The position numbers and the translations under genes are program-made. DNA of 64,000 nucleotides from Polyodon spathula (taxonomy: Eukaryota; Chordata; Actinopteri; Acipenseriformes; Polyodontidae). The stretch covers positions 2,705,415 through 2,769,414 of the forward strand of contig NC_054569.1 in NCBI RefSeq assembly GCF_017654505.1. The letters run 5' to 3'. Positions within the stretch are counted from its first letter, which is position 1; each line of letters opens with the position of its first letter. The notes beneath the pieces were generated by a model. That model did not search any database. It was not told where the DNA came from and was given only the letters and a program-made list of their open reading frames with translations. Positions 56,115-64,000 of this stretch are shown here, one piece after another.

Positions 56115-56370
56115 CTTATCAGATGCCCTTACCCAGTGCTACTTACAATTGCCTACAAAAAATACATATCAAGAATTACAGTACAATTAAGAGCAAAGTA
56201 CAAAATACAGTGACTTCAGTCCTAATAAGAGCAAATACAAAACACAGTGTGATTTGATATCAGGGCAGTTCAAGAGCAGATAACAGTGTTGATAGATACA
56301 TTAGGGTGAGATATGAGTGTAAGTGAAATACAAAATACTACAGGTTGAGTTCAGTGCAGGATTAATACAG
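56115..56370 (+). mobile_element. SINE/LINE tail-type repeat after the (TTA)n array
   Basis: It opens TTATCAGATGCCCTTACCCA GTGCTACTTACAATTG, the familiar fish repeat box 'AGCAGATGCCCTTATCCAGNGCGACTTACAA'. A-rich, loosely repetitive sequence with ACAAAATACAGTG-like motifs follows. Orientation and ends are approximate. Confidence 0.5.
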
Positions 56371-57240
56371 TAAAATGATTACATTATTTTATCTATTGGC
56401 AACTGCATACAGAAATAGGTTTCACACTTAGACTCACACAACTGTTTAAACTGTTCTTTCTTTACATCCTCATATGAGGTCAGTAGTTAATCAGCAATTG
56501 ACTACAATGCTACAATATGCTGTAGCTGACATTGTTTTTCCCCATATACTGTATAGAAGTCTTTTGGTCTAAGAAATGCTTTAGTTTACTCATTTAAACA
56601 CATTTTCCACATTTATTGATGTGTTCATGCTGTGTATTGCTCAAGCCGGTGCCATTTACTGGCATGTAAACTTTACTCCCCAAATAATCACTGGTGTAAT
56701 AATAATCATGTTGGGAGACTTTCCGTGATTCTAGGGTCGAGGCCTTGGCGCTTCCCTATCATTCATTGGATAGTCTTTAAATTCAGGGCCTTCCTTTTCC
56801 AAAATGTCTGGAGTATCTTTCTCGTCCTCCACCCCACTGCCTCCCAGCTGTGCCCCCCCCTCCCCCCTTATGGGGTGTCAATATGTCCCGTCACCCAGCC
56901 TTGAATGCCCTCAGATTGCTGTCAGTGGCTCACCTCAAAAGAGGGTGGCTCTTTTAATAATATAATACATGTTATCATTTCTAGCCATTTGTTTAGGAGA
57001 TTCACTATTTTTGCAGATATTGTATTGTATTATTTTATAAGAACTAGTGAGCAATCTTTTCAGTGGGCTTATCCAGTTCATATTTCCTATATCACACGCG
57101 CTCATTAAGACCAGCAACAGAGCACAGCCCCAGCGTGAGCTGTCAAACTGTCAGACAGCAACAAATCTCCACAATTCTCCATTGTTTACCTGATATATAA
57201 AATCCCCCAGAGCCCTCCACATAAAAGAAAATCCAAGAAA
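56371..57240. other. Noncoding; GC-richer at 56700-56930
   Basis: A 90-residue frame (56632-56904) has no recognisable domain. A C-rich run lies at 56854-56866. Confidence 0.35.
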
Positions 57241-57455
57241 AACTTAATGTGTCATTTTTTTGGCACAATTTAACTCTAACCCTAACCCTTTTCTGATACA
57301 ATTGTGTACATACATATATCCCACAACAGGATTTACACATTAAGTACATTGCAATGATGATAACACTGTAATTGTGTTTTAGTGCACATGTATTTACTAA
57401 GTGACTACTATGTAAATACACAGTAATTAGAGACACTTATTGTAAAGTGTTATCC
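57241..57455 (+). mobile_element. Telomere-cored foldback family, right half
   Basis: It begins just before a two-unit CCCTAA core (57273-57289) and continues TTTTCTGATACAATTGTGTA, the full right arm and the end GTAAAGTGTTATCC. Confidence 0.85.
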
Positions 57456-58481
57456 AGGGAGAAAGCTGTAGAGAAATATTTCTTTCTCTCTGTTTGAGAG
57501 ATGTTCCAGCACCTTTTCCCACGAGACCATCAGTCATTATTTAACCTTTTAACATTAGTTTTTGCGCAGATAGACAATTACCATAAATGGAAGTTCAGTG
57601 TTCAGCAGAATGGATCGTTAAATTATATTTACTCATGAACTCAACATGGTTTCAATAGCAAACCATTTCGGATTTGCATTTAAATGACTTGTAATTTGAA
57701 TTTGAAAGAGTATTACAGTTTCACCTTATACATTAGATGCAACTTCCATTGCATTCTAGCTGCTTGACTATTCTTGAAGGCAAGGATTTACACTTTGCTT
57801 GGAATAAGCTAAGGTACATTTAAATCTTGTGCTTGTTTCCTTGGAAAATCAATTATGCACTCTCTTTAGTAATTAGTTTGGGCTGCATTAATTAGGAAAG
57901 TTGAATTGTATCTCCTGTTTGGCTTATTTATCACCCCAGCCCGGTATTTTATGACCAGGGCTTGTTCCTCGAGTGGCATTATTGATCTTATCGCCATTTG
58001 TCTGCCACTGACAGTAACTTTTTTAATGAAGTAATTATTTTTGCACTGTGGTAGGATATTGTTTTCTGGATATACCCTAATAAACAAGATGTAATGTAAT
58101 TGGGCCTTGTGCGTCTGGCATTGTTTCAATGGGGGTTTTTTGGGTTTTTTTCAGCGTGTAATGCTTTTGCCATGATTGGAGCGACTAGGTGCCAGAAACC
58201 CTGCAGTGTGATTGCTGTGGTTCACACAGATCAGTCCACAGCAGATGCTTGCGTTCAAGATTCGAGCCATGGGACGGAAACTAATTTAATTGCTCCTGGA
58301 ACTGTATTGGTTTAGAGTACACTTGCAAACTTCTAAATGTTTTGGTTGAAAACAAACAGTCGAGGTACTTATGAGCTTTTGATGCCACGATAACTACACT
58401 AATTTATTTCTATTTAATTATAATAATCTGCTTTTGGTACTCTGCAGCATTGTATTGATCCATTTTCATTTATTCTTCTGT
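57456..58481. other. Noncoding; candidate conserved element at 57840-58090
   Basis: The part at 57840-58090 combines several TTAATTA/TAATTAG homeodomain cores with complex sequence and no repeats, the usual texture of developmental enhancers. No exon is supported. Confidence 0.35.

Positions 58482-58561
<80 letters not shown>
58482..58561. repeat. (CA)n microsatellite
   Basis: About 38 CA units with a short TATA interruption near 58495. Confidence 0.95.
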
Positions 58562-58563
<2 letters not shown>

Positions 58564-60764
58564 CTCCTCAGACATCAATGTATCAGTCTAGCACTGGCTA
58601 TCATCAATCTAGCTCTGGCTATTTCACACCAGGTCAGGATATCGGCGTGCCTTATACTCCTAATAGCCTGACTGTTAGCATCATACAGCTGAACGTCTGC
58701 AGTCCCCTTCTCTTTATATGTGTCTGTGAGCCAGCAAACAAGGGAAGCTTTGGATGTTTTTATATTTCAAGTGTATTGTATTTGTTTTGTGCCACTGAAA
58801 CAGAGAATATAAAAACTCACACAAAGTATATTGTCAATTCATTTAAAAAGGCTTCTGATAATACCACCTTGGCAGAGCTTTTCTTTTGAGCAGTGCAATA
58901 TTAGTTAAAAATCATGCTGAGAAGTAATTTGGTCCTACCATGTTTCCTTCAACAGAAATGTTCTGTATTACCATATACTCATTAAAAATATCAAAATGTA
59001 TTACAAACACATTATGCTTATTGTAATTGATTTCAGGCATGGCTGAGTGCATGTGTGTGATACACAAAACACATTAATAATATTGTAAACCAGGTGTATG
59101 GAACGCACTGAGAACAGCGCACAAGCAAGGCATGAAAGATACAATTAATTTACACCAGACTCTTTCGCTAATCCAAAATAGCTGGGACAAGACCTTGTAC
59201 TCAGACCCTGTTTGCTTACCACAACCTCCACCGTTCAAAAAAAAAAAAAAAAAAAAGTCTTGTCGGTACTTAAACAAAGCTGTTGTAAATGTCTTCCATA
59301 CTCCTCAGGTGACTGTGATATTGAATTTTATCTAACTGCTGTCGTCCTGTGTTCCATGGTGATAGCATGGTTCATGTAATGCTTTTGAATGCATCGGGCA
59401 GAACTAATGACGTAAAGGAAACGGGAGGGTCAGCATCAACGCCATGCTGGCATTATTTTGCATAGCAGAGAAGACAGAATATTCCAGTTCAGATTACAGA
59501 TTTGTTTGAACTGGCCTGGTGTAGGCAAACTCAAATCTGTAGTATTCATTTTAAGAAATTATATTTTGAAAAGTTAATTCATTCATTCTCAGTAATTAAC
59601 TCGGCTTCAAAGTCACATGTGCAGTCACACGTGGATGATATAGGCAGGTGTTTTCTTGCTCTACATACCTGTGTGTGGCTACAGAGTTTGATATTAAAGC
59701 CCTCTTTACAGTCAACTTAAAAATGAACCATGAAACAGTAAACAGCTTGGAGCGGATATCAGCTCCATGCAGGTGTTGCAAAGATACACCTCCCATTCCA
59801 CCCAACATGAGAATTTAACAGCAAACCCTGGAGGAAAATGAAATGAAAGGATCTGCAGCCCGGCAGCGCTGGAATATTGACTTCTGAGATTTGCCGGTAT
59901 TGATTGAAAGGAAGGCAGAGTATTAATCGAGTCCCTGGAAGGCAGTCTCAGAGGGGTGCCGTGCAGCTCAATAACGTTTGAATATGTCCAAGCAAACAGC
60001 TCTTGACTGTGAAAAGCACTTCCAGAGATTATTTCTGGAGTGATTCCAGAGGACGTGGAAGAGCTTGATACCCAAAGTCTGAAGCAATTTCAAAGTTAAA
60101 ACTAGTATAGCATGCATGGTCTATTGCGATGTGTATTTTACATTCCTGGCTCTGATCCTTCATGGGCATGGGTGGGTATTATTAGATGAAGACCATCTTC
60201 CCATTGCATGCAATTTCAAAAAGGTAGTAATAAGTGACCCTGAAACTTTCCAGAGCGATCTGTCTTTTAGACAATAGCAGATTGGAGCATCCATCAAGAA
60301 AGGATTGTCATTTTTTTCAGGGGGACACGATTCATTTAGTCCTATTTTACTCATCCAAAGTTTCTGTTAACTGCACGATAGCCGCAACAAATGAAATTAC
60401 CATCACCATCATCTATGATCATGTCCCAATTACATGGTCCATCATCTCCTTTGACGCATCCTCTAATTTGCCTTCATGCAGATTGCCTAGATGTGTCCCT
60501 GGTGCATGACAAACACTTTAATGACATTTATCCAAAGGAACTGAAAGATTTGTAATGCCATGCCGAAAACAATGTCACCGAAAAGCTGCATCTGCAGCAA
60601 TGATTATTAAATCTTTGTATTGTAATGTTGGCTTGAGGTGTTAATTTGACAAGCTACATGCTATCTTTCAAAACAAGCATTCGTTATTTTGGATATGCTT
60701 TAGTGCCCCTTTCACTCCTCCTTGCGTAGCTGAAGTCCAATGTATTGAAAGGAGGTATCGATGC
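58562..60764. other. Noncoding, no gene recognised
   Basis: It includes an A20 run at 59237-59256. The 151-residue plus-strand frame at 58434-58889 owes much of its length to the CA repeat and is not credible. Confidence 0.4.
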
Positions 60765-61013
60765 AGTATACATGCTTAGTTACAATGTACTTTATGTGTA
60801 CATTTTTTTGTATGATGTAAACATAACTTTAACCCTCATCCCACTAGCCCTAACCCTTTTCTGATACAATTGTGTACTTACATATATTGTGCAAAAAAAC
60901 GATTTACACACTAAGTACATTGTAACTATGCACAATAACATTGCAATTATGTGTAAGTATACATGTAATTACTATGTAACTACTATGTAAATACACTGTA
61001 ATTGGAGACACAA
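60765..61013 (+). mobile_element. Telomere-cored foldback family copy
   Basis: Short inner left arm (TTAGTTACAATGTACTTTAT), a decayed core (TTTAACCCTCATCCCACTAG CCCTAACCC, about 60829-60858), then TTTTCTGATACAATTGTGTA and a good right arm ending AGACACAATGTAC. Confidence 0.85.
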
Positions 61014-61024
61014 TGTACACAAGA

Positions 61025-61150
61025 GGTTTCCATGATACAAAAATCATTTATTTCAAAAGACAACAGCCCTTCTTCAGCTGTGCAGAAAAAAAATGATACA
61101 CAGCACAGTGAACTTGTTATTTTTCCAATATGTATATTTGGGTGAATTTC
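61025..61150 (+). repeat. Dispersed repeat, copy 2 (pair with 18219-18340)
   Basis: See 18219-18340; shared order of CTTCTTC, GCACAGTG and AACTTGTTATTTTTCCAA. Confidence 0.4.
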
Positions 61151-61257
61151 TAAACATTTCTAAAATGAGGAATTAAACTTGACAGAACCTAACTTTGAAC
61201 TTCAGTACTGACCAAAGGGATTGTGTATTATTATACATGCATACCAGTACATATAAA

Positions 61258-61260
61258 TCA

Positions 61261-61320
<60 letters not shown>
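61258..61320. repeat. (AAT)n microsatellite
   Basis: About 20 AAT units. Confidence 0.95.
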
Positions 61321-61321
<1 letters not shown>

Positions 61322-63517
61322 GCCACACCAACTCTTGCAAACTGTGTTCTGCTTGTCGGTTATTGCTGCCATTGCTTCCAGTATAGATATAGATGACACA
61401 TTGTGACAGATAAGCCATGTGTCTGAGTGACAGGGAACTGTGTTAGCCTCCTTTGTTGCAGCTGTAGATCAGAATATACTGTAAGGGGGCGTACATCAAC
61501 AAGCAGCTAATTAGAACCTGAAATATTTGACAATGGAGGAGCCTTTTTTCTTTCTTAAAAACCCCGCAAAGGGTCTTTGCAGAGACAGTGGGATTTTAAA
61601 ACTCACCTGAATACCATTGTTCAAAGCTGATGTATAAACGTGTGAATAAACTTAAACTGGATTACCTATCTGACTCCTTAAATCCTGTTTCCATTCAGCC
61701 ATTACTTTACCAAGGCCTGTATCAGAGTTGATCTAAGGCTTTAAACGTACCCTGCTTCTGCGGGAGTTGGAGTTATTTTAGAACCTCTCTACCTCCTGAA
61801 CTGATGGCTGTTTCTCCCAAACCATTTCCAGGAGATGGAGGCTCCTCTTTTTCAACATCTAGATATTTATCTACAGAGCCATCTGTACTTGACAAAGGCT
61901 GAATACAATACCTGTCAGGAGATTTCTATCTGTGTCTATGTTTAAGTACCATGCTGCCTTGCTGGAAAGGTATCCACTGTAGGAACACAGATATGTATGC
62001 TTGTATTATTCATTTTGGACACAAAACAACCCAGTTTCTCAATTATGTACTCTCTTTAGGGTTCTTTACTTTTGTATGAAAATCACCACCTATGATATTA
62101 ATAATGGAGATAATCTTAATTAAGGTATTAGCTGAAACCTACACAAGGGTTTTCTAAAGCAAGCCACTTTCGGGCTGCAGCAATGCAGGATCCCCTGAAC
62201 CTGCAGTCCTACAGCCAGGATTGAATCGTGCTGAACAATATCTAAACACCCTAAAAACCGCTTGTAAACATAAACAAACAAATAAATACATTCATGAATA
62301 CAGTTAAAAAAAATAGACAATTAAATTACACTATGTGAGTCCTTTCAACACCAATAAGTCTTATTAGAATGAACCTGTTCCATTCTTTACATAGAAATAT
62401 TTTTCTGACAGGTTAAACGTGTTTATTTATTTATTTATTTATTATTTGTATTATATTAGTTATTTGACTTTTTTCAGCAGAGTATAAGAGAAATAGACAC
62501 AATTATTTATTCACATTCCTTACTGAAGTTGTAATCACAAATCCCTTAAGCCTCTGAAAACTGAACTCATGGCTAGCTACCGTCAGTGTTTGTTCAAACT
62601 GACAAGAAAAACGATTTTCTTATTAAAATGTCATCCACATTTCTAAAAGTCACTGCAATAACGATATGCATTGTTTACAGCATCTGTCATATGTCAGCCT
62701 GCAGTTTATATTTATTTAAACATGGCTATACAGCAGGTAGACTTAAATATACCTTCCTAGCGCAGTCAATACCAAATAACTGCATTCATCTCCCTCTAGG
62801 TAGTCCAGAATTCCTTTGGGGGAAAGTGCAATTAAACTAATTTAAATGTCACATTGAAGAGGGAACATGTTACATTATAGTCAGCCTCCTTCACAGTAAC
62901 CATGGTGTTGCACTGTATATTCCCTGTGGATTTAAAAACGCAATGTAAGCCAACACATAAAGCTTTTGCAAAGTACTCTTTGCGAAATCATATGGGTTTT
63001 TTTTGGTTGTTTTTTTTGTGTGACATTAGCAAAAGAGCCCTGACACTATTCCAGAAATGCACACACACTCAGCACTAATTCATTTTATTTATTTATTTAT
63101 TTTTATGGGTAGTTTGCTCACGTACAATATGATATGTGGCATTACCTAGACGGCTATTTGTAATTAAATTTGTGAAACATACGCTCTTCTGATTTTTCAA
63201 CGAAGAACCTTATGTTGAAAATCCATAATATTTTTTTGGGGTTGATTGTGCAATGTGGGCAAACTACATCTCTCAGCAGAAGACACCCACCGAGACTACT
63301 AGAGTGCACGGATCCACTAAACTATGGGAAACTGAAAGACAAGTTTTTAGGGATTTTTAAAAAAATAAACTGCAAACACAAGTCAAGTAAGAATGGCCCT
63401 TAGTTTGAAAATGTAGAATTCATTACAGTAACAGATATACCATTCCTTACTTTTAGTATTCATTACATTAACAGATATACGTTTTGAATAGAAGATTCTA
63501 ACAACTATGCAATTGTG
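61321..63517. other. Noncoding, no gene recognised
   Basis: Short (TTTA)n stretches lie at 62422-62445 and 63083-63104. A CTCF-like but weak motif (TGTAAGGGGGCGTAC) lies near 61481. No exon is supported. Confidence 0.4.
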
Positions 63518-63552
63518 GGTAATTTATAAAACATTAATAAGCAGCACCTAAA
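63518..63552. mobile_element. Palindromic family B, terminal scrap
   Basis: ATTTATAAAACATTAATAAG CAGCACCT matches the right end of the family-B copy at 53923-54235. Confidence 0.6.
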
Positions 63553-63569
63553 GTCTTACCCACTTCATA

Positions 63570-63720
63570 TTAATTCTCTCTAATTACTGTGTATTTACAT
63601 AGTAATGACTTAGTAAATACATGTGTACTTACACACAATTACAATGTTGTTATGCATAGTTACAATGGACTTAATGTGCACTTTTTTGTGCGTGATATAA
63701 CCGTAACCCTAACTCTAAAC
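63570..63720 (+). mobile_element. Telomere-cored foldback family, left half
   Basis: CTCTAATTACTGTGTATTTA, AAATACATGTGTACTTACAC, TTATGCATAGTTACAATGGA, then GATATAACCGTAACCCTAAC at the start of the core, where it ends. Confidence 0.85.
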
Positions 63721-64000
63721 ACAGCAGCATGTATCTGCCTGGTTGTCAAAATTAACGGACGGGTTTATTTCTTCAGATTGCTAGATCTTTCAAAAAACTC
63801 CCGCATAGATTGATATTGTAAGGCCCATGGCTGCTTATTTAAGATGAGATTTTATAGTTGGGGGAGGGAGGGGAGGAAGGTGGAAGGAAGGGGAGGGGGG
63901 GCCCTGAGGCAGATGTAATTCAGGCCCAAGATCTCTGTGTTTTAACCACAAACCTACACCGCACATGATGGTTTAAAAACTTATTAATGCTTTTTATTTC
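63721..64000. other. Noncoding with purine-rich G-block
   Basis: 63858-63902 is a G/A-rich strand (GGGGGAGGGAGGGGAGGAAG and beyond) with enough G-runs to form a quadruplex. No gene is seen. Confidence 0.5.

Noticed and set aside
58434..58889. 151-residue open frame
   Set aside because: Much of it is Thr-His repeats translated from a CA microsatellite, and the rest is AT-rich filler.

Overview
This is a eukaryotic, almost certainly vertebrate, stretch with no convincing host protein-coding exon. It is AT-rich and full of di-, tri- and tetranucleotide arrays. It carries Tc1/mariner, hAT, CR1/L2-like LINE, SINE, LTR and foldback (MITE) elements, plus one assembly gap (3793-4292). The mix of elements looks like a ray-finned fish. 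Several repeats (the CR1-like 3' end with a TTCTTATG tail, the 27 kb and 31 kb GC-rich repeats) resemble what I remember from sturgeon/paddlefish-type genomes. That is recollection, not a search, so the taxon is an inference.

Layout. 1-310 looks like the tail of a 3' UTR with an AATAAA signal. 843-2181 is a compact DNA transposon with about 120-bp core terminal inverted repeats. It encloses one spliced gene for a 220-residue cysteine-rich protein, whose promoter carries textbook heat-shock elements. 2628-3792 is an internally deleted Tc1-like element running into the gap. 6.0 kb has a near-perfect CTCF-type site, 6.4 kb a SINE, and 7.0-7.9 kb a 37-bp minisatellite of about 25 units. 15.0-15.5 kb is a solo LTR. 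16.8-18.1 kb is a cluster of SINE, foldback and MIR/L2-like pieces. 18-47 kb is mostly unique noncoding DNA broken up by microsatellites and scattered repeats. 47.8-48.9 kb holds a 5'-truncated CR1-like LINE next to telomere-like repeats and a telomere-cored foldback element. 51.8-52.1 kb is a rearranged Tc1 remnant. 54.35-54.69 kb is a short hAT element with an exact 8-bp target duplication.

Most notable: (1) the TIR element whose only gene sits behind two clusters of alternating TTC/GAA units and a TATA box; (2) a dispersed palindromic family (ten or more copies or fragments) whose loop carries CCCTAA/TTAGGG repeats in fixed orientation, one copy holding a nested 74-bp mariner-type hairpin with a TA duplication; (3) a roughly 98% identical, gap-free 311-bp inverted duplication at 37.6 kb and 52.4 kb, the second copy abutting a member of the telomere-cored family.

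There is no operon-like organisation. Apart from the transposon genes, I see no set of genes working together. Long unique tracts may hold enhancers, but sequence alone cannot show it.
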